Positions 10,998-20,629 are shown, counted from the first letter of the stretch. The stretch is DNA of 64,000 nt from Sphingobium aromaticiconvertens (GCF_037154075.1 NZ_JBANRJ010000001.1:2847501-2911500); one strand, 5' to 3'. Numbers and translations are program-made. Notes: generated by a model from the letters alone, not told the origin.

Positions 10998-12137
10998 ATG
11001 CCACTGACGGAGAGCGCCTTGGCTCGCAAGTTCCTGTATCTGATTGCCGGATTGATCGTGTTGGTGATCGCGGCATTGCTGGCCTATCGCATCTGGGGGA
11101 TGCAGCTCATCCGGCTGGTGATGGTCCCGCGCGAAGCCTTTGTGCAAGTGCCGCCGCTGCCCGCCAACGCCTATGCCGACCCCAAGATGTGGATCGCGCG
11201 GCCCGACATCGTGAAAGACAATCCCGCGCTTTGGCAGCCCGCCGGATTCAAGGATGCGCCCGCCCCGGTCCAAGCACCGGTCTTCTTCATCCACCCCACC
11301 TCCTACATCACCACATTTGGCGACGCGCACTGGAACATGGCGCTGGGTGACAAGGAAGCGCTGACCACCGCGCAGCGACTGGTGCGCGCGCAGGCGAGTG
11401 CATTTAACGGCGTCGGGCCGATCTGGGCGCCCCGCTATCGCCAGGCCAATTATGGCGTCTTCCTGACCGACAAGCCGGAAAAGGCCAAGGCCTTGGATAT
11501 CGCCTATCGCGACGTCACCCAGGCCTTCGATGCGTTCCTGAAAGCCAATCCGACCGGGCCTATCCTGCTCGCCGGGCATAGCCAGGGGACGGCGCATCTG
11601 CTGCGCCTGTTGCGTGAACGGATCGCGGGCATGCCGCTGGCCGACAGAATCGCGGCGGTCTATGCCGTGGGCTGGCCGATCTCGGTCGAGGCGGATCTGC
11701 CCGCGCTGGGCCTGCCCGCCTGCGCTGGGCCAAAGCAGGCACATTGTATCGTCGGCTGGCAAAGCTATGCAGAGCCTGCCGATCCGTCCCCGGTGGTGGA
11801 GACGTTCGAGAAAGGGGCGGGCCTTGCCGGCAAACCGCGCAAGGGCACGCATATGCTTTGCACCAACCCGATTACCGGCACCTTCAACGGCGCGGCACCG
11901 GCGAGCGCCAATCGCGGCACGTTGAACAGCAAGGACGAAACCAAGCCGACAACTTTGGTCGAAGGCATCGTACCCGCGCGATGCGACACCAGCGGCGTGC
12001 TGATGATCGGCGAACCCGTCGACATGGGCCCGTATACGCTGCCGGGCAACAACTATCATGTCTATGATTACAGCCTGTTCTGGGGGAATGTGCGGACGGA
12101 TGCGAAGGAAAGGCTTGGCGTATTTCTGAAGTCGTGA
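10998..12137 (+). CDS. DUF3089 alpha/beta-hydrolase, membrane-anchored
   Basis: 379 residues from the ATG at 10998; an upstream in-frame TTG is ignored. An N-terminal anchor helix ([20 protein letters not shown]) precedes an alpha/beta-hydrolase domain of the DUF3089 type. The domain shows [18 protein letters not shown], the nucleophile elbow GHSQG in the middle, and conserved Cys residues. The Ser of GHSQG should be the nucleophile. The substrate is unknown; the fold suggests an esterase or lipase acting outside the cytoplasmic membrane. The stop overlaps the ruvX start (GTGA), so the two are translationally coupled. Confidence 0.85.
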   Translation: MPLTESALARKFLYLIAGLIVLVIAALLAYRIWGMQLIRLVMVPREAFVQVPPLPANAYADPKMWIARPDIVKDNPALWQPAGFKDAPAPVQAPVFFIHPTSYITTFGDAHWNMALGDKEALTTAQRLVRAQASAFNGVGPIWAPRYRQANYGVFLTDKPEKAKALDIAYRDVTQAFDAFLKANPTGPILLAGHSQGTAHLLRLLRERIAGMPLADRIAAVYAVGWPISVEADLPALGLPACAGPKQAHCIVGWQSYAEPADPSPVVETFEKGAGLAGKPRKGTHMLCTNPITGTFNGAAPASANRGTLNSKDETKPTTLVEGIVPARCDTSGVLMIGEPVDMGPYTLPGNNYHVYDYSLFWGNVRTDAKERLGVFLKS

Positions 12138-12619
12138 TCCCGCAGGACAAGTCCCTCGTAACGGCCGACCGGGTCGCCTTTCGCGCGGTGCTGCCCGAAG
12201 GGGGGCGGCTGATCGGGCTGGACGTGGGGACCAAGACCATTGGCCTTGCCCTGTGCGATGCGGGCTGGTCGATCGCCAGCCCCGCGCACACGATCAATCG
12301 CGGCAAGTTCACCAAGGACAAGGCGATATTGGCAGCCTTCATCGCCGAACAATTTGTGAAGGGGATCGTCGTCGGCCTGCCCTTCAATCTGGACGGTAGC
12401 GAGTCCCCACGCAGCCAGTCCTCACGGGCCTTTGCGCGCAATCTGGCGGACCTTGGCCTGCCGATCCTGTTGTGGGACGAACGGTGGTCGACGCAGGCGG
12501 TGACACGGACGCTGCTGGAGGCGGATGCAAGCCGCGCGCGGCGCGACGTGCTGGTGGACAAGCTGGCGGCGAGCTATATTTTACAGGGCGCGATCGACGG
12601 GCTGGTGGCAGGATTGTAG
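12134..12619 (+). CDS. ruvX: RuvX/YqgF-type Holliday junction resolvase-like protein
   Basis: 161 residues with the YqgF fold. The N-terminal strand [17 protein letters not shown] carries the first acidic residue. [17 protein letters not shown] supplies the second motif, LLWDERWST the third acidic site, and [18 protein letters not shown] the last. The family takes part in pre-16S rRNA 5' end processing and has RNase H-like fold. The start is GTG at 12134, overlapping the upstream stop. About 160 bases follow without a recognisable gene before the end of dnaE. Confidence 0.92.
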   Translation: MIPQDKSLVTADRVAFRAVLPEGGRLIGLDVGTKTIGLALCDAGWSIASPAHTINRGKFTKDKAILAAFIAEQFVKGIVVGLPFNLDGSESPRSQSSRAFARNLADLGLPILLWDERWSTQAVTRTLLEADASRARRDVLVDKLAASYILQGAIDGLVAGL

Positions 12620-12781
12620 CGGTGGGCTTGTTGTTACGGGACGTTCGTTATGGGTGACAAGCGGTCGTTACATTTGACCCCAGAACGAGCTAAACTGGAA
12701 TGTCGATTAGATTAAATTGTTATTGGGCTCGGCTGACCGACCATGAACTCCACACTTGGTCGTTAGCCGCCAGAAGAAGGA

Positions 12782-15700
12782 CTATCCGGCCACCAAGCGC
12801 ATCCCCCCACGCCGGGTTCGTGCCCTGTACCCATCCTGCTGCGGGGGGATTGGTTCGAAATAGTGGATGGCGACGTGATTCATGGTCGCGATGGCCTCCA
12901 CCTGATCCGCGTCGATCGTGAAGTCATCGCCCAGGAAAATCCGCACAGCCTTACCATCGGGCGCGCAGGCGCGTAGGAAAGCCTCGCTGCGACCGCCGCG
13001 GCTCTGTGAAAGCAGGTCGGCGAGTGGGCGGATTGCACTGACCTCCATGACGTCGATCACCAGTTCCATGCGTGAGGCATTGGCGAGTTGGCGGAAGGGC
13101 TGGACGCCGCGAATGGTGACGCGCGGCGTTTCCTCACCCGGCTGGCGATCCAGTTCGACGGACAGCAACGCGCACCCCCCCTCGCTCGCCATGGCGTCGA
13201 TCATCTTGCATGCTTCTTCTTCGAAGCAACTGGCCTGAAACTGGCCGCTGCTGTCGGAGAAGGTCGCCGCGACATAGCGGCCACCGCGTCGTGTATCGCG
13301 CCAGCGCACATCCTCCACCATCGCGGCCATGACGCCCATGACGCGCCCATCCGCATTGGGAACACCCATGGGCTGCGCGCAGATGGCGCCATAGCTTTTC
13401 GCGCCCTTGGCATCAGCGATATGGCGATAGCGATCGACCGGATGGGCGGAGAAATAGAAACCGAACGCGTCCTTTTCCTGCGCCATGCGGTCGGAAGTGG
13501 ACCAAGCCTGATGCGGCGGGATGCGGACATCGGCGTGGGTCGTCTCGACCTCTCCAAACAGCCCGCCCTGCCCGCTTTCCCGCGCTTCGGCGGCACTGGA
13601 CGCGACGCTGAGGATGGTTTCGGCGGCGGCATGGACGCCCGCGCGGTCAGGGTTGATGCCATCGAAGCCCCCAGCGGCAGCGAGGCTTTCAAGCTGCCGA
13701 CGGTTGAGCATGCGCGGTTCGATACGGTCGGCGAAATCGTCGAGCGATTGGAACGGCCCGCTCCCGTCCCGTTCCGCGACCAGCAGTTCCATCGCCTTTT
13801 CGCCCACGCCCTTGAGGCCACCAAGCGCGTAACGCACGGCAAAGCCCAGGCGTGGGTCTTCGGAGTCGGTTTCTACCGGCTCGACGGAAAAGTCCGCCTC
13901 GCTGCGGTTGATGTCCGGCGCCAGACATTGCAGGCCCATGCGGCGCATATCATCCACAAACACGGTGAGCTTATCTGTGAGGTGAATGTCATAAGCCATT
14001 GATGCGGCGTAAAATTCTGCTGGATAATGGGCCTTGAGCCACGCGGTCTGGTAAGCGAGCAATGCGTAGGCCGCAGCATGGCTCTTGTTGAAACCATAGC
14101 CCGCAAACTTGTCAATCAAGTCGAACAATTCGTTCGCCTTGGCCTTTGGAATGTTACTGGCGGCGCAGCCGGTGACGAAGCGCTGGCGCTGGGCGTCCAT
14201 CTCCGCCTTGATCTTCTTGCCCATGGCGCGGCGCAGAAGGTCGGCATCGCCAAGGCTGTAGCCCGCGAGGATCTGCGCAGCCTGCATCACCTGTTCCTGA
14301 TAGACGAAGATACCATAGGTTTCTTCAAGGATCGGTTTCAGAAGAATATGTGGATATTCAATCTCTTCCTGACCGTTCTTGCGACGGCCAAACATCGGAA
14401 TATTGTCCATCGGGCCAGGACGATAGAGCGAGACCAGCGCGATGATGTCGCCGAAATTGGTCGGACGCACGGCGGCCAGCGTCTTCCGCATCCCTTCGGA
14501 TTCCAACTGGAAGACGCCGACCGTATCGCCGCGCTGGAGCAAGTCATAGACGCCAGTGTCGTCCCATGTCAGCGTGTCAAGCTCGACCGTGACACCGCGC
14601 GCGGCCAGCAATTGCACGGCCTTTTGTAGCACCGACAGGGTTTTGAGGCCCAGAAAGTCGAACTTCACCAGACCCGCGCCCTCGACATATTTCATGTCGA
14701 ACTGCGTAACGGGCATGTCAGAACGCGGATCGCGATAGAGCGGCACCAGTTGCGAGAGCGGACGGTCGCCGATGACCACACCCGCCGCGTGGGTGGAACT
14801 GTGGCGCGGCAACCCCTCCAGTTTCATCGCATAGTCGATCAGGCGGCGGACCTGCGCGTCATTGTCATATTCGGCGCGAAACTCCGCAACGCCGTTCAGC
14901 GACCGGTCCAGCGTCCAGGGATCGGTCGGGTGGTTGGGGATCAGCTTGGCAAGCCGATCGACCTGCCCATAGCTCATCTGGAGCACGCGTCCGGTGTCCT
15001 TGAGCACGGCGCGGGCCTTCAGCTTACCGAAGGTGATGATCTGTGCCACATGGTCCGACCCATATTTCTGCTGGACGTAGCGGATCACTTCGCCACGCCG
15101 GGTTTCGCAGAAGTCGATGTCGAAGTCGGGCATCGACACGCGTTCCGGGTTCAGAAAGCGTTCGAACAGCAGTCCCAGTTGCAAAGGATCGAGATCGGTG
15201 ATTGTCAGCGCCCAGGCGACAACCGAGCCTGCGCCCGATCCACGGCCCGGCCCCACGGGAATGTCGTGGTCCTTCGCCCATTTGATGAAGTCGGCCACGA
15301 TCAGGAAGTAACCGGGAAAGCCCATCTGGATGATGATGTCCGTCTCGAACTTCAGCCGTTCCAGATAGGGCGCGCGCGCCGCCTCGTCAGTCACCCCCAT
15401 TTTTTCGAGCCGCGCGTCCAGCCCGGCGCTCGCTTGATCGCGCAGCATCCGCGCTTCACCCTCGATATCACCGGCGAGGCTGGGGAGGATCGGCTTACGC
15501 TTGGGCGCGGCGACGGCGCAGCGCTGGGCGACGACCAGCGTGTTCGCCAGCGCCTCGGGCAGATCGTCGAACAGACGCTTCATTTCCGCCGCTGGCTTCA
15601 TCCACGCATCGGGCGAACTGGTTCGGCGATCGGCGGTTTCGACATAAGCGCTGTCGGCGATGCAGAGCATCACATCATGCGCCTCATGGAAATGCGGTTC

Positions 15701-16327
15701 GGTGAAGCAGGTGGGGTTGGTCGCAACGATTGGCAGGTTACGGGCATAAGCAAGGTCGAGCAGATGCGGCTCCGCCTTGCCCTCGATCGGATCGAGGCGG
15801 CGGCAAATTTCGACATAGAGGCGATCAGGGAACAGCGCCTGTAGCCGGTCGGCATAGGCCAGAGCGGCATCGGGCTGATCCTCCCCATAAAGGCGGGCAA
15901 GCGCGCCCTCCCCGCCTGCGGTGAGCGCGATCAGGCCATCGGTGCGTCCGACGAGCCAGTCCATGTCGACATGGGCTTGCTGTTCGATCGGCCGGTCGAG
16001 ATGCGCCGTCGATACCAGCGCGCAGAGATTGTCATAGCCACGCATATCCTGCGCATAGAGAGCGATCCAGTCATGGACGGGCGGCGCATTGGCGGGGCGG
16101 TCGGGCCGCAAAACGCCCAGCATGGCGCCGACAATCGGCTGGACCCCCTCCCCCTTGCAGGCATCGGAAAAGGCCATCGACGCGTAAAGGCCGTTACGGT
16201 CGGTCAGCGCGGCGGCGGGAAAGCCCAGCGCCTTCGCCTGTTTGGCGATCGCCTTCGGCTCGATCGCTCCGTCCAGCATCGTATAACAGGAAAAGACGCG
16301 AAGCGGGACGAACGAAGCATGAGGCAT
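12782..16327 (-). CDS. dnaE: DNA polymerase III alpha subunit
   Basis: 1181 residues, the replicative polymerase. An N-terminal PHP domain is followed by the palm with PDFDIDFCETRRGEVIRYVQ (catalytic Asp pair). Finger motifs such as GPGRGSGAGSVVAWAL, a helix-hairpin-helix region and an OB fold complete it. The ATG at 16327 matches the family beginning (FVPLRVFSCYTMLDGA); the frame remains open about 69 codons further up, but those residues do not look like DnaE. In the PHP domain the usual R-V-H-S is R-V-F-S, so a metal ligand is lost and this domain is probably not an active nuclease. It is monocistronic here, convergent with ruvX. Confidence 0.96.
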   Translation of the reverse strand: MPHASFVPLRVFSCYTMLDGAIEPKAIAKQAKALGFPAAALTDRNGLYASMAFSDACKGEGVQPIVGAMLGVLRPDRPANAPPVHDWIALYAQDMRGYDNLCALVSTAHLDRPIEQQAHVDMDWLVGRTDGLIALTAGGEGALARLYGEDQPDAALAYADRLQALFPDRLYVEICRRLDPIEGKAEPHLLDLAYARNLPIVATNPTCFTEPHFHEAHDVMLCIADSAYVETADRRTSSPDAWMKPAAEMKRLFDDLPEALANTLVVAQRCAVAAPKRKPILPSLAGDIEGEARMLRDQASAGLDARLEKMGVTDEAARAPYLERLKFETDIIIQMGFPGYFLIVADFIKWAKDHDIPVGPGRGSGAGSVVAWALTITDLDPLQLGLLFERFLNPERVSMPDFDIDFCETRRGEVIRYVQQKYGSDHVAQIITFGKLKARAVLKDTGRVLQMSYGQVDRLAKLIPNHPTDPWTLDRSLNGVAEFRAEYDNDAQVRRLIDYAMKLEGLPRHSSTHAAGVVIGDRPLSQLVPLYRDPRSDMPVTQFDMKYVEGAGLVKFDFLGLKTLSVLQKAVQLLAARGVTVELDTLTWDDTGVYDLLQRGDTVGVFQLESEGMRKTLAAVRPTNFGDIIALVSLYRPGPMDNIPMFGRRKNGQEEIEYPHILLKPILEETYGIFVYQEQVMQAAQILAGYSLGDADLLRRAMGKKIKAEMDAQRQRFVTGCAASNIPKAKANELFDLIDKFAGYGFNKSHAAAYALLAYQTAWLKAHYPAEFYAASMAYDIHLTDKLTVFVDDMRRMGLQCLAPDINRSEADFSVEPVETDSEDPRLGFAVRYALGGLKGVGEKAMELLVAERDGSGPFQSLDDFADRIEPRMLNRRQLESLAAAGGFDGINPDRAGVHAAAETILSVASSAAEARESGQGGLFGEVETTHADVRIPPHQAWSTSDRMAQEKDAFGFYFSAHPVDRYRHIADAKGAKSYGAICAQPMGVPNADGRVMGVMAAMVEDVRWRDTRRGGRYVAATFSDSSGQFQASCFEEEACKMIDAMASEGGCALLSVELDRQPGEETPRVTIRGVQPFRQLANASRMELVIDVMEVSAIRPLADLLSQSRGGRSEAFLRACAPDGKAVRIFLGDDFTIDADQVEAIATMNHVAIHYFEPIPPQQDGYRARTRRGGMRLVAG

Positions 16328-16476
16328 GAGGGCAGGATAGCCCGGCGGGACCGATTCTGGGAAGGGTGTTGGCGGCATTTTTATGACGCAATCGGCTCCC
16401 CTCACTCGGCCGATGGATTCGCTAGACCTGGCGTGGCATGAAGGGTCGTCCAAGGGGACTGACAGGGAGGACTGGA

Positions 16477-17655
16477 ATGACACCGGGAGATCCGATTTCG
16501 AGCGAGCGCACGCTGACCCACCGCGCCAAGGCAATCATCATCCGCCCCAAGGAAGAGTGGCCAGTCGTGGAGGCCGAGCCGCGCACCACCAAGGAACTGT
16601 TCACCGGCTATGCCATGATTTTGGCGGCAATCGGGCCGGTCTGCCAGTTGATAGGCGGGCAACTGTTCGGCTTTGGTGCGCTGGGCGTCACCTATCGCCC
16701 CTCACTCGTTGGCGCTCTGATCCAGGCGATCATCAGCTATGGCCTGTCGTTGGTTGGGATTTTCATCCTGGCGCTGATCGTCAATGCGCTGGCGCCGACT
16801 TTCAACAGCGTCGCGAACAAGGCCAACGCCTTCAAGCTGGTCATCTATTCCTCGACCGCAGCCTGGCTGGCGGGCATATTTTTCCTGATCCCGTCGCTAG
16901 GTTTTCTGGCGATCGTCAGCCTCTACAGCTTCTTTCTGCTGTACACGGGTCTGCCGGTGCTGATGAAGACGCCGGAGCAGAAGGTCATGCCCTATCTGAT
17001 CTCCACCATCGTCGCGAGCATCGTGCTTTTTCTGCTAGTCGGTGCAGTCATCGGCGCGATCACAGCGTCGTTCGTCAATCTGGGCAGCGGCTATGAAGAC
17101 AAGATCGAGGGGGAAATGACGGTGCCCGGCATGGGCAAGGTCGATCTTGGCAAGTTGAGCGCCGCCAGCGCGCAAATGGAAGTCGCCGCCAAGAAGATGG
17201 AAAATGCGACCAAGTCGGGAGAGTCAACCGCCATTCCCGCCGCGACCCTTCAGGCGCTGCTCCCCGCCAACATCGGCCGTTTCGCGCGGACCGAGGTTGA
17301 GAGCAGCAGCATGGCGGCGGGCGCCCATGCGAGCGCCCGCTACGAAGCTGGAGATGACAATCTGCGGGTCGAAGTGACAGACATGGCCATTGCGGGCGCT
17401 TTCGCCGGGCTGGGCGCAGCGCTCAATGTCCAGTCGAACAAGGAAACCGCGACTGGCTATGAGCGGACCCAGACCGTCGATGGGCGTATCGTCAGCGAAC
17501 AATGGGACAAGGAAAGCCGCGAGGGCAAGTATATGACGACGCTCGCCAATCGTTTCATGATCGAAGCGAGTGGGAAGGTCGCCAAGGTTGACGAACTCAA
17601 GGCTGCGGTGAACGCGATCGGCCCGGACAAGCTGGCCGCGCTGGCGAAAAATTAA
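16477..17655 (+). CDS. Yip1-family integral membrane protein with C-terminal soluble domain
   Basis: 392 residues from the ATG at 16477, which has an AGGGAGG site 7 bases upstream. The N-terminal half begins with RAKAIIIRPKEEWPVVEAE, typical of bacterial Yip1/YIF1 proteins. It has about five membrane helices (TGYAMILAAIGPVCQLIGG through TIVASIVLFLLVGAVIGAI). The C-terminal 190 residues form a hydrophilic domain with a Lys/Ala-rich helix and beta strands, absent from minimal Yip1 proteins. The role is unknown; the bacterial family is a conserved membrane protein without assigned activity. A long inverted repeat follows the stop. Confidence 0.8.
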   Translation: MTPGDPISSERTLTHRAKAIIIRPKEEWPVVEAEPRTTKELFTGYAMILAAIGPVCQLIGGQLFGFGALGVTYRPSLVGALIQAIISYGLSLVGIFILALIVNALAPTFNSVANKANAFKLVIYSSTAAWLAGIFFLIPSLGFLAIVSLYSFFLLYTGLPVLMKTPEQKVMPYLISTIVASIVLFLLVGAVIGAITASFVNLGSGYEDKIEGEMTVPGMGKVDLGKLSAASAQMEVAAKKMENATKSGESTAIPAATLQALLPANIGRFARTEVESSSMAAGAHASARYEAGDDNLRVEVTDMAIAGAFAGLGAALNVQSNKETATGYERTQTVDGRIVSEQWDKESREGKYMTTLANRFMIEASGKVAKVDELKAAVNAIGPDKLAALAKN

Positions 17656-17664
17656 TGTGTTTTC

Positions 17665-17704
17665 GCGATTTCAAGTCAGTTGAACTCAACTGACTTGAAA
17701 TCGC
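17665..17704. repeat. Perfect 19-bp inverted repeat between convergent genes
   Basis: GCGATTTCAAGTCAGTTGA (17665-17683) and its exact reverse complement (17686-17704) are separated by only AC. It lies between the Yip1 gene stop (17655) and the lolD stop (17709), where a bidirectional terminator would sit. No T-run follows on either strand, so termination is an inference. The sequence is far less GC-rich than its surroundings. Confidence 0.8.
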
Positions 17705-17708
17705 TTCG

Positions 17709-18380
17709 CTAGGCCAACACGCCTTCGTGCAGGCGGACCACCCGGTCCATCTTCTGGGCGAGCCGTTCATTATGGGTGGCGACCAGTGCGGCCGAGCCTT
17801 CTTCGCGCACGAGGCGAAGGAACTCGGCCAGAACGACGTCGGCGGTGCGCTCGTCCAGATTGCCCGTGGGTTCATCGGCCAGCACCAGGGCTGGGCGATT
17901 GGCCAGCGCGCGGGCGACGGCGACCCGCTGCTGCTCGCCGCCCGATAGCTGGCTGGGGCGGTGGTCGAGGCGGTGGCCAAGACCAAGGGACGACAGCAGG
18001 GATTGGGCGCGGGCAACCGCTTGGTCCATCGTTACGTCGCGGATCACCTGCGGCAGCACGACATTCTCAGTCGCGTTAAAATCCGGCAACAGATGGTGGA
18101 ACTGATAGACAAAGCCCAGTGAATCGCGGCGCAGGCGCGTGCGACCATCATTGTCGAGGCGCGCGGCCTCCTCCCCCTCGATCCTGATCGAGCCGTCAAA
18201 GCCGCCCTCCAGCAAGCCGACTGCCTGAAGCAGGGTCGATTTACCCGAGCCGGACGGGCCGAGCAATGCGACGATCTCGCCCTGCCCCACGGTCAGGTCC
18301 ACGCCACACAATACGTCAATGGTGACACCGCCCTGGGTGAAGCTGCGGGTCAGGCCCTTTACTTGCAGGATATCATTCAT
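17709..18380 (-). CDS. lolD: Lipoprotein-releasing ABC transporter ATP-binding protein
   Basis: 223 residues. Walker A is [14 protein letters not shown], the Q-loop region is [18 protein letters not shown] (typical of LolD), the signature is [15 protein letters not shown], and Walker B is [13 protein letters not shown]. It powers release of outer-membrane lipoproteins from the inner membrane to LolA. Its start overlaps the end of the permease gene by 8 bases, so the two form one operon read on the minus strand. Confidence 0.94.
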   Translation of the reverse strand: MNDILQVKGLTRSFTQGGVTIDVLCGVDLTVGQGEIVALLGPSGSGKSTLLQAVGLLEGGFDGSIRIEGEEAARLDNDGRTRLRRDSLGFVYQFHHLLPDFNATENVVLPQVIRDVTMDQAVARAQSLLSSLGLGHRLDHRPSQLSGGEQQRVAVARALANRPALVLADEPTGNLDERTADVVLAEFLRLVREEGSAALVATHNERLAQKMDRVVRLHEGVLA

Positions 18381-19623
18381 AGCGCAGCACCTGAACCGGA
18401 TCGGTATTGGCGGCCTTGAAGGCCGGATAGAGGGTGGCGAGGAAGCTGAAGACTAACGCCATCAGGCAGATGGTGGTGATTTCCACCGGATCGGCCTTTG
18501 ATGGCAATTCGGTCAGGAAGCGGATCGAGGGATCCCACAAATTCTGCCCCGTCACGAACTGGATCGCATTCACGATCCCCTGACGGAAGAACAGAAAGGT
18601 GAAGCCCAGCGCCAGCCCCGCAACCATGCCCAGCGTGCCGATGGTGACACCGACTGTCATGAAGATCTTGACCAGCCCGCCGCGCGAGGCACCCATCGTC
18701 CGCAATATGGCGATGTCGCGGGTCTTGGCGCGGACCAGCATGATGAGAGAGGAGAGGATGTTGAACACGGCGACAAGGACGATGATCGACAGGACGACGA
18801 ACATCGCCACCCTCTCCACGGCCAGCGCCTCGAACAGCGATGCATTCATCTGCCGCCAGTCCTGCACCACGGCACGGCCCGCGACCCTGGCGGCCAAAGG
18901 CTGAAGAATTTCGCCTACCTTGTCGGCATTTACCGTCTCCACCTCGATCATGCCGACGATATCGCCGAGCAGAAGCAGCGTCTGCGCGTCTTCCATCGGC
19001 ATAACGACAAAGGCTTTGTCATAGTCATAGACGCCGACCTCGAATATCGCCGCCACCTGATAGCTGACCTCTCGCGGCACTGTGCCGAAGGGGGTGGCGC
19101 GCCCGGCGGGGTTGATGATGGACAGGCTGTCTCCCACCTGGATGCCCAGATTTTCCGCCAGCCGGACGCCAATCGCGATCTTGCCACTGTTGGCGGTCAG
19201 GTCATTCAGCTTGCCCGCAACTACCTTGCCCTGCAGCGTGGGGTTGGCGCGGATGTCGGGCACGGTCATGCCGCGCACCAGTACCGCCTCAACCCGACCT
19301 TTGTAATTGCCCAGCAACGGCTGCTCGATCAGCGGGGTGGCGCTGGTGACGCCGGGAGTTGCCTTGGCCTCCTTCAGAACGTCGCGCCAGTCGGGCAGGC
19401 GCCCGCCATAGCCCTGGACCACTGCATGACCGTTAAGGCCCACAATCTTGTCGAACAGTTCGGCGCGAAAGCCGTTCATCACGCTCATGACGATGATGAG
19501 GGCGGCGACGCCCAGCATCACGGCGGCCAGGCTGATGCCCGCCACCAGGAAAATGAAGCCCTCTCCCTTGCCGGGTAGCAGGTATCGCTTGGCGATCATG
19601 CGTTCGTATCGATTGAGAATCAT
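18373..19623 (-). CDS. lolC: Lipoprotein-releasing ABC transporter permease (LolC/LolE type)
   Basis: 416 residues. A first membrane helix ([20 protein letters not shown]) is followed by a large periplasmic MacB-like domain. Three C-terminal helices form the FtsX domain, with [25 protein letters not shown] split across helix and coupling loop. It forms the LolCDE exporter with LolD. Only one permease gene is present, as in many alphaproteobacteria, so a homodimer with LolD is likely; choosing LolC over LolE is nominal. Start ATG at 19623. Confidence 0.92.
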   Translation of the reverse strand: MILNRYERMIAKRYLLPGKGEGFIFLVAGISLAAVMLGVAALIIVMSVMNGFRAELFDKIVGLNGHAVVQGYGGRLPDWRDVLKEAKATPGVTSATPLIEQPLLGNYKGRVEAVLVRGMTVPDIRANPTLQGKVVAGKLNDLTANSGKIAIGVRLAENLGIQVGDSLSIINPAGRATPFGTVPREVSYQVAAIFEVGVYDYDKAFVVMPMEDAQTLLLLGDIVGMIEVETVNADKVGEILQPLAARVAGRAVVQDWRQMNASLFEALAVERVAMFVVLSIIVLVAVFNILSSLIMLVRAKTRDIAILRTMGASRGGLVKIFMTVGVTIGTLGMVAGLALGFTFLFFRQGIVNAIQFVTGQNLWDPSIRFLTELPSKADPVEITTICLMALVFSFLATLYPAFKAANTDPVQVLRYE

Positions 19624-19973
19624 GGGGCTGGATCGGGCCTTTCACTTGTCCCTGCATGGCTGCTCTAGCAGGGCAAAGCTGAACGGCAAGGGTGTGCGGA
19701 CAATGCTGAATTGTTGCAGCGATGACACAGGGACAACCGCAAAATCACGGCGGGGCAATTCTGGCCGTGACACCGCCCCGCCCTGAGCATATCGAAAGTG
19801 TCGAAGCACAGGTAAAGGCCGTGGTTCAGGGATACTGCTTCCCGTTTCGAGCTTAGGGGGCTGAGAAATGGTTGAGGCAGGACCAAGGGGGAGACGAGCA
19901 ATCGTCCATTAGTACCCGGATCGCAATCATACGCGGTTCGGGTACTTTTCGTTACAGTCCGCAACTCTACAAT
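19624..19973. other. Intergenic region between divergent lolC and hsp20, with a terminator-like hairpin
   Basis: No convincing protein gene is seen; short frames lack family features. It must hold the lolC promoter on the minus strand. At 19911-19946 AGTACCCGGA and TTCGGGTACT form a 10-bp stem (one G-T pair) with a 16-base loop and TTTTCGTT after it. This looks like a plus-strand terminator without an upstream gene. At about 19778-19808, CCCTGAGCATATCGAAAG resembles a degenerate copy of the dispersed CTGAGC..TCGAAG repeats common in this bacterial group. Confidence 0.4.
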
Positions 19974-20001
19974 CTTGAAACTCCATAATCTCCATCCATA
20001 T
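19974..20001 (+). promoter_or_regulatory. Likely RpoH (sigma-32) heat-shock promoter of hsp20
   Basis: CTTGAA at 19974-19979, then 13 bases, then CATCCATAT at 19993-20001. This fits the sigma-32 pattern CTTGAA-N13-CCCCATNT well. The predicted start near 20008 leaves a leader of about 90 bases, the right size for the thermometer-like element below. Confidence 0.7.
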
Positions 20002-20042
20002 CAAGAGCGTTCGGCCGCCAGATGGGGTCGGACACGAGTATC

Positions 20043-20100
20043 GCCGGATGCCATGATGGGTCCGGCTGTTCATTTTGCTCTTTTGGAGATTATGACAATG
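20043..20100 (+). ncRNA. ROSE-like RNA thermometer in the hsp20 leader
   Basis: A perfect hairpin GCCGGA..TCCGGC (20043-20066) is followed by TTTTGCTCTTTTGGAG. The TTGCTC stretch can pair with the GGAG ribosome site (20085-20088) across a U-rich loop. TCAT and ATGA close the outer stem around the start region. A U-U/C-G-C-U motif facing the Shine-Dalgarno in the last hairpin is the hallmark of ROSE elements, which block translation of alphaproteobacterial small heat-shock genes until warming melts the weak stem. Assignment is from pattern only. Confidence 0.65.
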
Positions 20101-20568
20101 CGTGGTTTTGACCTTACCCCCTATCGCCGCTCGACCGTGGGCTTCGATCGTTTGTTCGACCTGATCGAGAATAACGCCCGGTTGCAGCAGGCCGACAACT
20201 ATCCCCCCTTCAATATCGAACGCCTGTCCGAGGACCGTTATCGGGTAACGTTGGCCATCGCGGGCTTCCGCACTGACGAGATCGACATCACCGCGCAGCA
20301 GAACCTGCTTCAGGTGACGGGCCGCAAGGATGAGGTGGGCGCCAATGATCGCGCCAAATTTCTGCATGTCGGCATCGCCAATCGCAGTTTTGAGCGCCGG
20401 TTCGAACTCGCGGACTTCGTGCGCGTCGAAAAGGCGGATCTCGCCGATGGCCTGCTGACCATCGACTTGCTGCGCGAGGTGCCCGAGGCGATGAAGCCCA
20501 AAAAGATCGCCATCAACGGCGGTCAGGTGGTAGGCATCAACGCCAAGGACGATCGCGACGCGGCGTGA
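20098..20568 (+). CDS. Small heat-shock protein of the Hsp20/IbpA family
   Basis: 156 residues starting MRGFDLTPYRRSTVGFDRLF, the standard beginning of alphaproteobacterial IbpA-type proteins. The alpha-crystallin domain (about 35-125) shows YPPFNIERLSEDRYRVTLAI and ERRFELADFVRVEKADLADG, then GLLTIDLLREVPEA at the end. It is an ATP-independent holdase for unfolding proteins. The ATG at 20098 sits 9 bases after GGAG; the in-frame ATG at 20092 is too close. A heat-shock promoter and thermometer-like leader precede it and an intrinsic terminator follows, so it is a single-gene unit. Confidence 0.93.
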   Translation: MRGFDLTPYRRSTVGFDRLFDLIENNARLQQADNYPPFNIERLSEDRYRVTLAIAGFRTDEIDITAQQNLLQVTGRKDEVGANDRAKFLHVGIANRSFERRFELADFVRVEKADLADGLLTIDLLREVPEAMKPKKIAINGGQVVGINAKDDRDAA

Positions 20569-20591
20569 AGCCATCGTTTTGAAAGCAAGAT

Positions 20592-20619
20592 GGGTGCGGC
20601 AGCGATGCCGCGCCCTTTT
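20592..20619 (+). terminator. Intrinsic terminator of hsp20
   Basis: GGGTGCGGCA and TGCCGCGCCC form a 10-bp stem (one G-T pair) around a GCGA loop, followed by TTTT. It lies between the convergent hsp20 and kup genes and may also act on kup messages. Confidence 0.85.
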
Positions 20620-20629
20620 CATTAGTCGG

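Noticed and set aside
14750..15844. A 364-codon plus-strand frame opposite dnaE
   Set aside because: Antisense shadow of dnaE with no recognisable motif.
19895..19925. Minus-strand GGTACTAATGGACGATTG resembling the 3' end of 23S rRNA
   Set aside because: Only about a dozen bases match from memory and no other rRNA sequence is nearby; chance similarity is likely.
19665..19964. A 99-codon minus-strand frame upstream of lolC
   Set aside because: Cys/Arg-rich with no family resemblance and no ribosome site; treated as intergenic.
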